Both the position numbers and the translations under genes were made by a program. The notes beneath the pieces were generated by a model. That model saw only the letters and a program-made list of their open reading frames with translations. It did not search any database and was not told the origin of the DNA. From an uncultured Porphyromonadaceae bacterium (GTDB lineage Bacteria; Bacteroidota; Bacteroidia; Bacteroidales; Muribaculaceae): a stretch of DNA of 62,298 bases. The stretch's first letter is position 1, and each line of letters opens with the position of its first letter. The DNA is taken from NCBI GenBank assembly GCA_947427285.1, contig CANEHE010000009.1, forward strand, positions 1 through 62,298, in the 5' to 3' direction. This document shows positions 53,631 through 62,298 of the stretch, in pieces.

Positions 53631-53716
53631 CAGTGTGGTTATTTCTCATAAATGACCTCAAATTAAGACAAAATATAAACTAAATCAAAAATACATAACT
53701 TAACATCTTCCAAATT

Positions 53717-56566
53717 ATGGTAAAGAAATTGCTATCTCTGGCAATAGTGCTTCTGGCAGTGACCGGACTCCGTGCACAGGAATCCCAACCTGCGCCACAG
53801 GCACAGCAGATGCCACAACTGACGAAACTTGCCCTCAATCCGAAGGTAAAGTCCGGCGTACTTCCGAATGGTCTTACGTACTACGTGATGCACAATGAGG
53901 AACCCAAGAACCGGGCGAACTTCTATATCGCCCAGAAGGTCGGCTCCGCTCTGGAAAATTCCGAACAACTTGGATTGGCCCACTTCCTTGAGCACATGGC
54001 TTTCAACGGTACCACCCACTATCCTGGCAAGAACATGCTCAACTATCTTCAGGATAAAGGTATCCGTTTCGGAGCGGACATCAATGCCTATACGTATTAT
54101 GATGAGACTGTCTACAATATCAACAATGTGCCGACTACTGATGCAGCTCTTATGGACAGCGTTCTTCTGTGCCTGCAAGACTGGAGCTGCGGCATTCTGC
54201 TTGAAGAAGCCGAGATCGATGCCGAGCGTGGTGTGATCGAAGGTGAGTGGAGGCAGCGCAATAATGCCCAGTTCCGCATGAGTGAGGCCGTATACCCAAA
54301 GATTTTCCAGGAATTCCCTTATCAGCAGATGGTGATCGGTAAACTCGATATTATCCGCAACTTCCCGTATAAGGTGATCCGCGACTATTATAAGCAGTGG
54401 TACCGTCCCGATCTACAGGGTATAATAGTGATTGGCGATTTCGATGCAGACGCGATGGAAAAGAAGGTGGTGGAGATGTTCTCCAAGATTCCGATGCCCG
54501 CAAATGCTACTCCGCGTGTATATCAGACTGTAGCTGACAACGAGAAACCCATCTATGCATACTTCGAAGATGCAGAGATGCCTAATTCGATGGTAACTAT
54601 CTCTTTCAAGAGTGATGCGATGCCTTTTGAGATGCGTAATACACAGGAATACTATATGCAGAATAATCTTCTTATGCAGATATTCTCCATGATGATCAAT
54701 ACCCGTCTCAATGAGGAGTTGCGTAAGGCCGATTGCCCCTATGCATACGCAGGTGTATATTTCGGCAATTACAAGATGGCGATAACAAAGGATGCTTTCA
54801 ATGTCACGATTGTACCGAAAACCGATACAGAGGCTGCTGTGCGTAGTGCGATGGCTATAATTGCACAGGCATGCAAGACCGGATTTCTCCCCGGCGAACT
54901 CAACCGTGCAAAGGATGAGCTTCTCGCTTCTTATGAGAAGGTTTACAACGAACGAGACAAGACTGATAGCGACAGAATTGCCAAAGGTATCATCCGTCAT
55001 TTCCTTGAAAACGAGCCGGAACCTGGTATAGAGAAAGAATATGAATTGGCTAAGATGGTGCTTAACGCAGTACCCGTGCAGGCATATAACATGATCGGTG
55101 CCCAGGTTCTCACAGACAACAATGAGGTCATGGTAGTGGCCCGTCCTAAGGTTGAAGGCCAGGCTCCTCTGGAAGAGTCTGTTATGATCGCAGCTCTTCA
55201 GGAGCCTATGCATGCCGAATATGAAGCATACGTGGATGAGGAGATCACTGATCCTCTTATTTCCAAAATGCCTGCCCCCGGTAAGATTGTGTCGGAAAAA
55301 ACCAACGCTTCTTTCGGTACTACAGAGTTCATCCTCTCCAATGGGGCGAAGGTTGTAGTGAAACCTACGGATTTTGCTCAGGATGAGATCCTCCTTCAGG
55401 TATCGCGTCTCGGCGGTCTGCGTGCATATCCGGCTTCTCAGGCTTCCAATCTTGATTTCATCAGTTATGCTGCCGATTGCTCGAAGATGGGTAATTTCAA
55501 GCAGTCGACACTTGAAAAGTATCTCGCCGGCAAGCATGTCAGCCTGTCGTTCGGAATAGGTCGCGGAACAGATTACCTTTCCGGGAAATCGACAGTTAAG
55601 GATCTGCCTGTGATGATGGAGCTTCTCTATGCGATGTTTGCCGAACTTACTCCTGATCCCGAGGAATGGGCCAGCATCAAGTCGCAGCTTGAAGTAGGTC
55701 TGCAGCAGCAGGAAAAGAATCCGCAGTCCATATTCATGAACCGCAATACCAAAAACCAGTATGGCGACAATCCTCTCATGGTATCTGCCAATCTCGCTTC
55801 TCTTGCAAAGGCTGATTATGAGACTATGGTGAAGATGGTGAAAGAGGCTACTTCAAACGCTTCCGATTATACATTCTATCTGACCGGTAATGTAGACATG
55901 AATACCATCAGACCGATGCTTGAACAGTATATCGCATCTCTTCCCGGTACAGCTCCCCGTACACCGAAATTTGTCTCAGACATCAAGATTGTGACAGGAC
56001 TTCACAATGACACATTCCAACAGCCGATGGCCGCGCCAGCTACATGGGTATTTGATACATTCAGCGGAGTGAATCTTAAATATAATGTAGAAAACAGCGT
56101 CTATCTGGATATAGTGTCCGATATTCTCGACATGATGTATATCCGTTCGCTTCGCGAGGAAATCGGTGGTACCTACGGTGCTCATGTGGCTTCCTCCATC
56201 AGTCCTTACACAGGTCAGTGGAGTCTGTTATATCTCTTTAATTCAGAGCCTGAGAAACAGAAGGTGATGATTGATCGTGCTTATTCCGACCTCATGGATC
56301 TTCTTTCGAAAGGCGCAGCCGAAGAGGATTTCAACAAAGTGAAGGAAGCAGCTATCAAGCAGCTTGAGAACAGGGAGCGTACAAACTCTTTCTGGAGCTC
56401 TAATCTTGTACTTATCGGCTATGGCTATGACACTGTAACCGGTCGTCGTGCTGCTATCGAGAATGTTACTTTGAAGAGCCTTAACGACTTTATGAAGAAA
56501 AATATTCTTCCTCAGGTCAAGAAAAACCGTGTGGCCACTGTGATGGAAGGTGTTGCTGCAAAGTAA
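53717..56566 (+). CDS. M16-family zinc metalloprotease (pitrilysin-like), exported
   Basis: A 949-residue protein with a signal peptide (1-20) and two homologous M16 halves. The first half has the inverted zinc motif HFLEHMAFNG (His89, Glu92, His93) and the distal Glu in EIDAERGVIEGEW, so it is catalytically competent. The second half (from about 510) lacks HxxEH and is the usual inactive partner (LQVSRLGGLRAYPASQASN). The late R-Y pair region (REEIGGTYGAHVASSI) is present. It is likely periplasmic and degrades peptides. Expression from a consensus promoter and codon use biased to GTT/CTT/GGT suggest high expression. Confidence 0.93.
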   Translation: MVKKLLSLAIVLLAVTGLRAQESQPAPQAQQMPQLTKLALNPKVKSGVLPNGLTYYVMHNEEPKNRANFYIAQKVGSALENSEQLGLAHFLEHMAFNGTTHYPGKNMLNYLQDKGIRFGADINAYTYYDETVYNINNVPTTDAALMDSVLLCLQDWSCGILLEEAEIDAERGVIEGEWRQRNNAQFRMSEAVYPKIFQEFPYQQMVIGKLDIIRNFPYKVIRDYYKQWYRPDLQGIIVIGDFDADAMEKKVVEMFSKIPMPANATPRVYQTVADNEKPIYAYFEDAEMPNSMVTISFKSDAMPFEMRNTQEYYMQNNLLMQIFSMMINTRLNEELRKADCPYAYAGVYFGNYKMAITKDAFNVTIVPKTDTEAAVRSAMAIIAQACKTGFLPGELNRAKDELLASYEKVYNERDKTDSDRIAKGIIRHFLENEPEPGIEKEYELAKMVLNAVPVQAYNMIGAQVLTDNNEVMVVARPKVEGQAPLEESVMIAALQEPMHAEYEAYVDEEITDPLISKMPAPGKIVSEKTNASFGTTEFILSNGAKVVVKPTDFAQDEILLQVSRLGGLRAYPASQASNLDFISYAADCSKMGNFKQSTLEKYLAGKHVSLSFGIGRGTDYLSGKSTVKDLPVMMELLYAMFAELTPDPEEWASIKSQLEVGLQQQEKNPQSIFMNRNTKNQYGDNPLMVSANLASLAKADYETMVKMVKEATSNASDYTFYLTGNVDMNTIRPMLEQYIASLPGTAPRTPKFVSDIKIVTGLHNDTFQQPMAAPATWVFDTFSGVNLKYNVENSVYLDIVSDILDMMYIRSLREEIGGTYGAHVASSISPYTGQWSLLYLFNSEPEKQKVMIDRAYSDLMDLLSKGAAEEDFNKVKEAAIKQLENRERTNSFWSSNLVLIGYGYDTVTGRRAAIENVTLKSLNDFMKKNILPQVKKNRVATVMEGVAAK

Positions 56567-56596
56567 AAATCAGAAAAATCTGAATCTATAAGAGAG

Positions 56597-56625
56597 ACGC
56601 TGCCGGTTTCGGTGGCGTTTCTTTT
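56597..56625 (+). terminator. Terminator of the M16 peptidase gene
   Basis: Nine-pair stem (56597-56618: ACGCTGCCG with CGGTGGCGT, including G-U pairs), then TTCTTTT. Confidence 0.8.
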
Positions 56626-56705
56626 ACTGGGTAAATCTTGATATCAGGATAAACTATAACATGTGATAGAGTGTTTCTTAGTTAAGAAAAACAATAATAT
56701 ATATT

Positions 56706-57002
56706 ATGGAAAAATTTGAGGATATAATAAAGTCGGAAAAACCGGTGCTTGTAGACTTCTTCGCTACCTGGTGTGGCCCGTGCAAGATGATGCATCCGGT
56801 GCTTGAGGAGTTGCATGCCAATATAGGAGACAAAGCTCGTATCATTACAATTGATATTGACAAGAATGAGGCTCTTGCGTCATCATACCGTGTACAGTCG
56901 GTGCCGACACTGATGGTGTTTAGGAAAGGTGAGCTGCTTTGGCGTGAGAGTGGTGTCCGTTCTGCCGCGGAACTGGAAAATGTGCTGTCAAAATTTTATT
57001 GA
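56706..57002 (+). CDS. Thioredoxin
   Basis: A 98-residue thioredoxin-fold protein with the classic active site W22-C-G-P-C26, cis-Pro in SVPTLMVF and Asp16 buried acid. There is no signal peptide, so it is a cytosolic disulfide reductase. Single gene, 139 bases after the M16 peptidase. Genomes of this group encode several thioredoxins, so I do not claim trxA itself. Confidence 0.92.
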   Translation: MEKFEDIIKSEKPVLVDFFATWCGPCKMMHPVLEELHANIGDKARIITIDIDKNEALASSYRVQSVPTLMVFRKGELLWRESGVRSAAELENVLSKFY

Positions 57003-57060
57003 TAATATAGGCGGAATAAAGTCGCTCAGTTTGTAAATATGACTTGTCAGTGAAATATAA

Positions 57061-57097
57061 TCGTCCGGATTCATCTTTTATAAATGAATCCGGACGA
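57061..57097. terminator. Strong hairpin between thioredoxin and the minus-strand glycosylase gene
   Basis: Perfect 14-bp arms TCGTCCGGATTCAT/ATGAATCCGGACGA (57061-57074, 57084-57097), loop of nine bases. The tail is only TTATATT, so it is a stem-loop terminator of moderate quality acting on both convergent genes. Confidence 0.7.
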
Positions 57098-57139
57098 TTA
57101 TATTGGCATTGGATGCTGTTAAAAAAATGACTTTTGATT

Positions 57140-57724
57140 TTAAGAGTGAAATACTCGTGCGTACATCTCGGCTTTCTTTTCAAGTCTCAATGGATAGGCC
57201 CGGGAGCTGGAGGGCATTCTCCAATGTCGCAGATTTCGCGTTGTATTGTCTGAGAGCTGGAGTGAACAGTCAACGTATTCTCCGGTTTTAGGTATTGTTG
57301 TTTCTGTTATCCTTGCCACCACATCTGCCGCTTTCTCTCCTGTTGTGACTATTGTATCGCACTGTGGCAGAAGTGTCAGCACCTCCGGCAGATCAATATG
57401 GGATTTTATGAGAAGATGTTTGTCGGCTGCATTTCCCTTTTCTCTGACAATTTCGCGCCCTGTGTCGCTCAGGGCAATTCCCTCCTTCTCAAGAAAGTGA
57501 CGGAGTTCGGGAAGTCTGAAAGTGCGTTTGGACTGGTCTACGAAATGTTCTTTGTCGTTGAAATATATCAGTCCGAAGATTCTCCACATGTCATTGATGA
57601 AGTTGGGATAGTAGAATTCCATCGACCATCGGTTGCGTGAGGGTGGGAATGTGCCGCACATAAGAATTCTGGCATGTTTGGGAAAGAACGGCTCAAGAGG
57701 ATGTGTTTCGGATGATTGATTCAT
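57140..57724 (-). CDS. Uracil-DNA glycosylase superfamily protein (Mug-like)
   Basis: A 194-residue protein with the UDG-fold water-activating motif GTFPPSRNRWSMEFYYPN near 24-41, and a late motif HWRMPSSSRAYPL near 167-179, which resembles the NPSxxS/A of Mug/TDG-type enzymes. It probably removes uracil or mismatched thymine. The residue in the first motif (GTFPPS) is not the classical GQDPY, so the exact specificity is open. Its ATG overlaps the flavodiiron gene stop by four bases. Confidence 0.8.
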   Translation of the reverse strand: MNQSSETHPLEPFFPKHARILMCGTFPPSRNRWSMEFYYPNFINDMWRIFGLIYFNDKEHFVDQSKRTFRLPELRHFLEKEGIALSDTGREIVREKGNAADKHLLIKSHIDLPEVLTLLPQCDTIVTTGEKAADVVARITETTIPKTGEYVDCSLQLSDNTTRNLRHWRMPSSSRAYPLRLEKKAEMYARVFHS

Positions 57725-58923
57725 TTTCGTCTTGATTCGTGAAGGGCTTTTATGAACTTGTCGGCAAATATATCCACTTCTTCAAGCGAAGACGCAGACA
57801 AGGATTGTTTCATTTCCAGAGATGCGATGACCGGTGTCTTCATTTCTGCGGCATAGTGCTCAAGTTTCCGGCCTGCGGCGGAAGCCCATGTGAAGGAACT
57901 AAAGAATCCCAGAGTCTTGCCTCTTGATTCCCGTGTGATCAAGGCTTTCATAAATGCCTCAACAGGAGGGAAGAGGGTCATGGAATATGTCGGTGCTCCT
58001 ACGATCAGACCGTCATATCGGAATGCGGATGAGATTAGATAGCTCAGATGATCTTTACTTGCATTGAACATGCGGATGCGTTTCTCTCCTTTTGCGGCCA
58101 ATGTCGAAGCGATCGCCTCAGCCATGTTTTCCGTATTGCCGTACATTGATCCGTAGACGATGGTAATGCCGTGTTCGGATTCATATTTGCTAAGCATGTC
58201 GTATATCTTTCCGATCGTCGGAATATGATCGTGCCATACAGGGCCGTGGGTAGGGCAGATGTATTGCGGATTGAGCGGCATTACTTTCTTTATGGCTTTC
58301 TGGACAAATTTCCCATATTTGCCTACAATATTGCTGTAATAACGATATGCCTCCTCAATATATACGGGATTGTCGGTTTCAAAATCCGTTACCCCTCCGT
58401 CAAGTGTGCCGAATGTGCCGAATGCGTCACCGGTGAACAGTAGCGATCTTTCCGGTACAAATGTCATCATTGTCTCGGGCCAGTGAACCATAGGGGTGAG
58501 TATGAACCGGAGGGTGAGATCTCCCAACGACAGTGTGTCTCCGTCGCATACCGTAATAAACCGGTCCGGATCGGTTATGTGATAGAATCCGCCTATCATG
58601 GAGATGGTCTGTTTGTTTCCCACTATTTTCATGTCGGGAAATCGTTCGGCAAGGAGTGGGATTGAACCGCTGTGGTCTGGTTCCATGTGGTTCACCACGA
58701 GATAGTCCGGTTCTCTGCCCTGAAGATTCTGTTCAAGATGGTCAAGAAGATTATATGCTTCTTTCAGCTCTACAGTATCTATCAGAGCTATCTTTTCGGA
58801 AAGGACCAAATAGGAGTTATAGCTTACTCCGTATGGCAGGGGCCATAACGATTCAAATCGTCGGGTCACTCGATCGTTGACTCCGGTATAGATGATGCCG
58901 TTGGAAATCTGTCTGATGTTCAT
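57721..58923 (-). CDS. Flavodiiron protein (A-type FprA-like)
   Basis: Oxygen or nitric-oxide reductase that protects anaerobes. The 400-residue protein has a metallo-beta-lactamase-like diiron domain with H79-x-E81-x-D83-H84 (NHMEPDH), His147 and Asp166 and a distal His in CPTHGPVW, then a flavodoxin domain from about 253 (VYGSMYGNTENMAEAI; GAPTYSMTLFPP). There is no rubredoxin extension, so an external electron donor is needed. ATG 58923 is used; the TTG just upstream is rejected. Co-transcribed with the glycosylase-like gene. Confidence 0.94.
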   Translation of the reverse strand: MNIRQISNGIIYTGVNDRVTRRFESLWPLPYGVSYNSYLVLSEKIALIDTVELKEAYNLLDHLEQNLQGREPDYLVVNHMEPDHSGSIPLLAERFPDMKIVGNKQTISMIGGFYHITDPDRFITVCDGDTLSLGDLTLRFILTPMVHWPETMMTFVPERSLLFTGDAFGTFGTLDGGVTDFETDNPVYIEEAYRYYSNIVGKYGKFVQKAIKKVMPLNPQYICPTHGPVWHDHIPTIGKIYDMLSKYESEHGITIVYGSMYGNTENMAEAIASTLAAKGEKRIRMFNASKDHLSYLISSAFRYDGLIVGAPTYSMTLFPPVEAFMKALITRESRGKTLGFFSSFTWASAAGRKLEHYAAEMKTPVIASLEMKQSLSASSLEEVDIFADKFIKALHESRRK

Positions 58924-59083
58924 CAAATATAAGTGTGGATGTTATAGTTCACAGAGAAAACGTGTAGATGGGCCGAAAGTTATGTGGAGACCTGATAAAA
59001 TTTGGATATGAGATGAACCAACTGGAAGAGGAAGAGTGTTTAATTACAAAGAATACATTCGATATAATCTAAAACTTGATATT

Positions 59084-59818
59084 ATGAGAAAATATTTAGC
59101 TGAATTTTTCGGCACCATGTTTCTGGTGCTTCTGGCTTGTGGAAGCGCAGTTCTGGCCGGAAATGCGATAGGGACCCTCGGCATCGGATTGTGCTTCGGA
59201 CTTGTGCTTCTGGCTCTGTGTTACACGATCGGTGGTATTTCCGGATGTCATGTCAATCCGGCTGTCTCGCTTGGGGTATATCTTACAGACAGAAATTTTT
59301 CCGGACGAGATCTGTTGGGATATGTAGTGGCTCAGCTTCTTGGTGCGGCCGTAGGTGCGGCATTCTTGTGGTGGTTGATGGATTTCGGTCTCTTCGGTGC
59401 AGGTGGTTTCAAATTCGGAGGAATCACAGAGTCCATCGGATTTACGGACAAGGGATCTTATCTGGCTACTAACGTGCTTCAGGCCGGGGCTACCTGGCAG
59501 ATGGCTCTATTGATGGAGATTCTGCTCACATTCTTCTTTGTATTTGTGGTACTGGGTGCTACATCGAAGTACGGAACATCTTCCGCTGCCGGAGCTGCAA
59601 TAGGTCTTGCACTTGGACTGGTCAATATAATAGGTATTCCCGTAGACAACTGTTCGGTCAATCCTGCCCGTTCATTCGGTCCGGCTCTTTTTGCGCCCAA
59701 TGCATGGCCAGATTTCTGGATAATGGTGGTCGGTCCGCTTTGCGGTGCTGTTCTCGCCGCTGTCGTATGGCGTGGTATTGCGACAGCCAGACGTCGGAAA
59801 GACGAAGTGGAGGATTGA
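59084..59818 (+). CDS. aqpZ: Aquaporin Z-like water channel
   Basis: A 244-residue MIP-family channel with six transmembrane helices and two NPA half-helices (GCHVNPAVS near 61-69, CSVNPARS near 190-197). Arg follows the second NPA. His in the first half (SGCHVNPA) and Phe/His selectivity positions suit a water channel rather than a glycerol facilitator. A 20-residue loop around residues 105-125 (GAGGFKFGGITESIGFTDKG split) is typical of AqpZ. ATG 59084 is preferred over GTG 59036. Confidence 0.94.
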   Translation: MRKYLAEFFGTMFLVLLACGSAVLAGNAIGTLGIGLCFGLVLLALCYTIGGISGCHVNPAVSLGVYLTDRNFSGRDLLGYVVAQLLGAAVGAAFLWWLMDFGLFGAGGFKFGGITESIGFTDKGSYLATNVLQAGATWQMALLMEILLTFFFVFVVLGATSKYGTSSAAGAAIGLALGLVNIIGIPVDNCSVNPARSFGPALFAPNAWPDFWIMVVGPLCGAVLAAVVWRGIATARRRKDEVED

Positions 59819-59863
59819 TTTGGATATGAAAAACAGAATCATCCGGTGACAGATGCATCTTTA

Positions 59864-59898
59864 CTCCCGTACGGCGCTTTTGGCTGTACGGGAGATTT
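59864..59898 (+). terminator. Terminator of aqpZ containing the pgk -33 box
   Basis: Nine-bp perfect stem CTCCCGTAC/GTACGGGAG (59864-59872, 59886-59894), 13-base loop, tail ATTTTGG. The loop contains the TTTG used as -33 box by the pgk promoter. Confidence 0.75.
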
Positions 59899-59910
59899 TG
59901 GCTAAATTTG
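59879..59910 (+). promoter_or_regulatory. Promoter of pgk
   Basis: TTTG (59879-59882), 20-base spacer, TAAATTTG (59903-59910). Predicted leader about 43 bases. Confidence 0.78.
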
Positions 59911-59959
59911 CAGCGGCCAAATGATCGGAACATGTATTTACCCTTAAATTTTGTTTAAA

Positions 59960-61216
59960 ATGGCTAAAATTGAAAATTACAATTTCGCAGGTAAAAGAGC
60001 TATCGTGCGGGTCGATTTCAATGTCCCTCTCGATGAAAACGGCAACATAACGGACGATACCCGCATACGCGGAGCCCTTCCGACTCTCAGAAAGATTCTT
60101 GATGACGGAGGAAGTCTGATACTTATGTCGCACATGGGAAAACCTAAAGGGAAGGTCAATATGAAACTTTCTCTCATGCAGATACGCGATGCAGTCGCTT
60201 CCGCATTGGGCCGCGAGGTGAAATTCGCACCTGACTGCATGAAAGCCGGAGAGGCGGCCAGAAGTCTTAAACCTGGCGAAGTATTGCTGCTTGAGAATCT
60301 GCGTTTCTATCCGGAAGAGGAGGGTAAACCTACGGATGTGGACAAGACAGATCCGACTTATCCGGAAGCAGCGAAAGAGATGAAGGAACGCCAGAAGGAA
60401 TTTGCAAAGACTCTCGCTTCATACGCGGATGTGTATGTCAATGATGCTTTTGGGACAGCCCATCGCAGACATGCGTCCACGGCTGTGATCGCGGATTATT
60501 TCGACAGCCGGGACAAGATGCTCGGATTCCTGATGGAAAAGGAGGTAAAGGCTGTCGATAATATTCTCAATGATATCCGTCGTCCGTTCACAGCTATCAT
60601 GGGAGGATCAAAGGTTTCCACTAAAATCGGTATTATCGAGAACCTGATGGATAAGGTGGATAATCTTATTCTATGCGGCGGTATGACCTATACTTTTGCA
60701 AAGGCACTCGGAGGGAATATAGGCAAGTCAATCTGTGAGGAGGATAAACTTGACCTTGCTCTCGATATAATGCGTAAGGCAAAGGAGAAAGGTGTGAATC
60801 TGGTTCTGGGCACAGACTGTGTGGCGGCAGATTCATTTTCCAATGATGCCGCTACTCAGATATGTCCCGCAGGGGATATTCCGGACGGTTGGATGGGGCT
60901 TGATGCCGGGCCTGACTCAGTGCTTGAGTTCCGCAATGTGATTCTTCCGGCAAAGACCATTCTATGGAACGGTCCGGCAGGAGTGTTTGAGTTTCCCAAT
61001 TTTGAAAAGGGTTCTCGTGGCATTGCCGAGGCCATTGCCGAAGCTACGTCCGAAGGGGCTTTTTCTCTTGTAGGTGGAGGTGACAGCGTGGCATGTGTCA
61101 ATAAGTTTGGTCTCGCCGACAGCGTGTCGTATGTCAGCACCGGAGGAGGAGCGTTGCTTGAGGCGATCGAAGGGAAAACACTTCCCGGTGTCGCCGCTGT
61201 CAATGGAGAGAATTAA
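59960..61216 (+). CDS. pgk: Phosphoglycerate kinase
   Basis: Glycolytic ATP-forming enzyme, 418 residues. N-domain motif [13 protein letters not shown] with the substrate Arg, [19 protein letters not shown], a basic patch in TAHRRHAS, and C-domain [10 protein letters not shown] and [15 protein letters not shown] with the nucleotide site GPAGVFE. Length and order are standard; an insertion near 115-140 ([15 protein letters not shown]) is common in Bacteroidota. ATG 59960 is used; the TTG at 59951 is rejected. Confidence 0.97.
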   Translation: MAKIENYNFAGKRAIVRVDFNVPLDENGNITDDTRIRGALPTLRKILDDGGSLILMSHMGKPKGKVNMKLSLMQIRDAVASALGREVKFAPDCMKAGEAARSLKPGEVLLLENLRFYPEEEGKPTDVDKTDPTYPEAAKEMKERQKEFAKTLASYADVYVNDAFGTAHRRHASTAVIADYFDSRDKMLGFLMEKEVKAVDNILNDIRRPFTAIMGGSKVSTKIGIIENLMDKVDNLILCGGMTYTFAKALGGNIGKSICEEDKLDLALDIMRKAKEKGVNLVLGTDCVAADSFSNDAATQICPAGDIPDGWMGLDAGPDSVLEFRNVILPAKTILWNGPAGVFEFPNFEKGSRGIAEAIAEATSEGAFSLVGGGDSVACVNKFGLADSVSYVSTGGGALLEAIEGKTLPGVAAVNGEN

Positions 61217-61249
61217 TCTCCGTAATTAGCGGAGATAGTAATTACAGAA

Positions 61250-61279
61250 GGTGCGGTTCATGAGAGATCGCACCTTTTT
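61250..61279 (+). terminator. Terminator of pgk
   Basis: GGTGCG/CGCACC stem (61250-61255, 61269-61274) extended by weaker pairs, then TTTTT. A small TCTCCG/CGGAGA hairpin (61217-61235) precedes it. Confidence 0.85.
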
Positions 61280-61373
61280 GTTCAATATATCGTCTTTGAA
61301 AGATTTGGAATCCTGTTTTAGAGCAGATTTAGGATTAAATAATATTGCTTTGGCCAAAAAAACAAGGCATCGG

Positions 61374-61404
61374 CTTGACTATTTCAAAATAATTTGTAAT
61401 TTTG
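61374..61404 (+). promoter_or_regulatory. Promoter of the ExbB/TolQ gene
   Basis: CTTG (61374-61377), 19-base spacer, TAATTTTG (61397-61404). Confidence 0.72.
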
Positions 61405-61622
61405 CATTGTCAAAAAACCGCACGTTCCTGACATCGGCAAAGTTGACAAGAGGATGTTAAAAAATCTTTTATATGACATTTTTTTACGACTGGCTGTGCG
61501 GTGACATAAGATTGCAGTCTGGTTTCCGTTAATGATTAAGACCCGGAAATTCTGCGGATTCATTCAGCGATAAAGAAAAACTAAACCAAAATAAAACAAA
61601 TAAACACACTAACAGACACATT
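61405..61622 (+). other. Long 5' leader of the ExbB/TolQ gene
   Basis: About 210 transcribed bases before the ATG. It contains CCGCAC/GTGCGG arms (61417-61422 and near 61496-61502) and a TTTCCG/CGGAAA hairpin (near 61525-61550), then an A-rich, pyrimidine-poor stretch directly before the start codon. There is no gene inside. Function unknown. Confidence 0.55.
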
Positions 61623-62298
61623 ATGGAGACTCAGAATCCCAAGCCTCAGGCACCTAAGCCTGCTGCTGCAAGAATCAAAAAGGAGGAAAAAATCAGCAAC
61701 GTACGCGGTATCCGCAACGCATTTCTTGTGATTGTGGTCTGCGCCATCGCAGCCGTCTGCATCTTCCTCTTCGGAATGGGCTATTCCGGAAACTTCGAAG
61801 GTGGCGATACAGCCAACCATCCTCTCAACCTTGCCGGTACAGTATATAAAGGTGGTTTCATCGTACCTATCCTGATGACTCTTCTTCTTACTGTAATTGT
61901 TCTTTCCATCGAACGATGGATTGCAATCAGCTCCGCTTCCGGCAAAGGCAACACCACGAAATTTGTCGCTGACATCAAAGCTGACCTTGCCGCCAACAAA
62001 ATCGATGCTGCCATGGACCGTTGCCGCAAGCAGAAAGGTTCTGTTGCATCTGTGGTTTACAATACACTTGTGAAATACAAGGAGATGGACACCAACACTG
62101 TCCTCAGCAAGGAGCAGAAACTCACCACCCTCCGCAATGAGGTCGAGGAGGCTACTGCTCTTGAGATGCCTTCTCTTTCCCAGAACCTTCCCATCGTGGC
62201 CACTCTTACCACACTTGGTACACTTGTCGGTCTTCTCGGTACGGTTATTGGTATGATCAAATCGTTCCAGGCTCTTGCCGCGTCTGGCTCGCCTGATT
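61623..62298 (+). CDS. ExbB/TolQ/MotA-family proton channel, 3' end missing
   Basis: The frame is open from ATG 61623 to the window end (225 codons). The Pro/Ala/Lys-rich N-terminus (QNPKPQAPKPAAARIKKEE) is followed by a first helix (FLVIVVCAIAAVCIFLFGMGY), a second (FIVPILMTLLLTVIVLSIERW) and the ExbB/TolQ signature region (LPIVATLTTLGTLVGLLGTVIGMIKSF split), where the cytosolic domain meets helix 2 of the channel. In Bacteroidota this gene heads a TonB-energising operon with ExbD-like proteins, expected beyond the window. It would power the TonB-dependent receptors at the other end. Confidence 0.92.
   Translation, partial: METQNPKPQAPKPAAARIKKEEKISNVRGIRNAFLVIVVCAIAAVCIFLFGMGYSGNFEGGDTANHPLNLAGTVYKGGFIVPILMTLLLTVIVLSIERWIAISSASGKGNTTKFVADIKADLAANKIDAAMDRCRKQKGSVASVVYNTLVKYKEMDTNTVLSKEQKLTTLRNEVEEATALEMPSLSQNLPIVATLTTLGTLVGLLGTVIGMIKSFQALAASGSPD

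Noticed and set aside
54413..55537. 374-codon open frame on the minus strand inside the M16 peptidase gene
   Set aside because: It is a shadow of a strongly biased coding sequence; its translation has no family features or signals.

Overview
The window reads as a chromosomal segment of a gut-type Bacteroidales bacterium. A Muribaculaceae-like genome is my best guess, inferred from overall character and not from a marker gene. The evidence for Bacteroidota is strong. At least ten intergenic regions carry the Bacteroidota promoter form TTTG-N19-21-TAnnTTTG. The primary sigma factor lacks region 1.1. Family signatures include TonB-dependent barrel plus DUF4249, GLPGLI, T9SS sorting domain, DUF4295 and class A2 beta-lactamase. 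No plasmid, phage, insertion sequence or CRISPR array is visible.

Layout. Bases 1-20500 are the accessory-like part: a 5'-truncated TonB-dependent receptor with its DUF4249 lipoprotein; a class A2 beta-lactamase co-transcribed with a PH-like membrane protein; a T9SS-type exported protein divergent from a membrane TPR-HTH regulator; a HAD phosphatase and macro-like pair; and an RprXY-like two-component system divergent from a GLPGLI/beta-barrel operon. Both the histidine kinase (one-base frameshift) and the GLPGLI gene (TGG to TGA nonsense at its signature Trp) are broken. Two envelope-type proteins, an ABC-F ATPase and a GH13 alpha-amylase follow.

Bases 20500-38100 are housekeeping: PASTA protein and rluD; lptF/G-type permease, tgt, a NatAB-like ABC exporter, dnaG and dapA on the minus strand; tRNA-Ala(GGC); a four-gene minus-strand operon (trmH-like, radA, uvrD/pcrA, nspC); and the divergent tsaD-cinA operon. 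Bases 38100-46500 hold an envelope operon (beta-barrel, amidase, MlaD), dnaA preceded by a perfect 21-bp-arm palindrome, an S1/P1 nuclease with a stand-alone HsdR-N-like nuclease, and a GT2/polytopic membrane protein pair.

Bases 46500-62298 hold the L28-L33-DUF4295 operon, rpoD, an HtrA protease, a small envelope cluster (DUF3332, two YtxH-like, holin-like, one unknown), prmA, an M16 peptidase, thioredoxin, a uracil-glycosylase-like protein with a flavodiiron protein, aquaporin, pgk, and the start of an ExbB/TolQ gene cut by the window end.

The most notable local story is the two-component/GLPGLI module: four 11-bp-phased repeats sit directly upstream of the GLPGLI promoter, as expected for an OmpR-family activator, yet sensor and first target gene each carry what look like recent single-base lesions. 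No wholly new system is proven here. The best leads are that module, the TPR-HTH regulator with a palindrome inside its promoter, the dnaA-proximal palindrome, and the YtxH/holin-like cluster.
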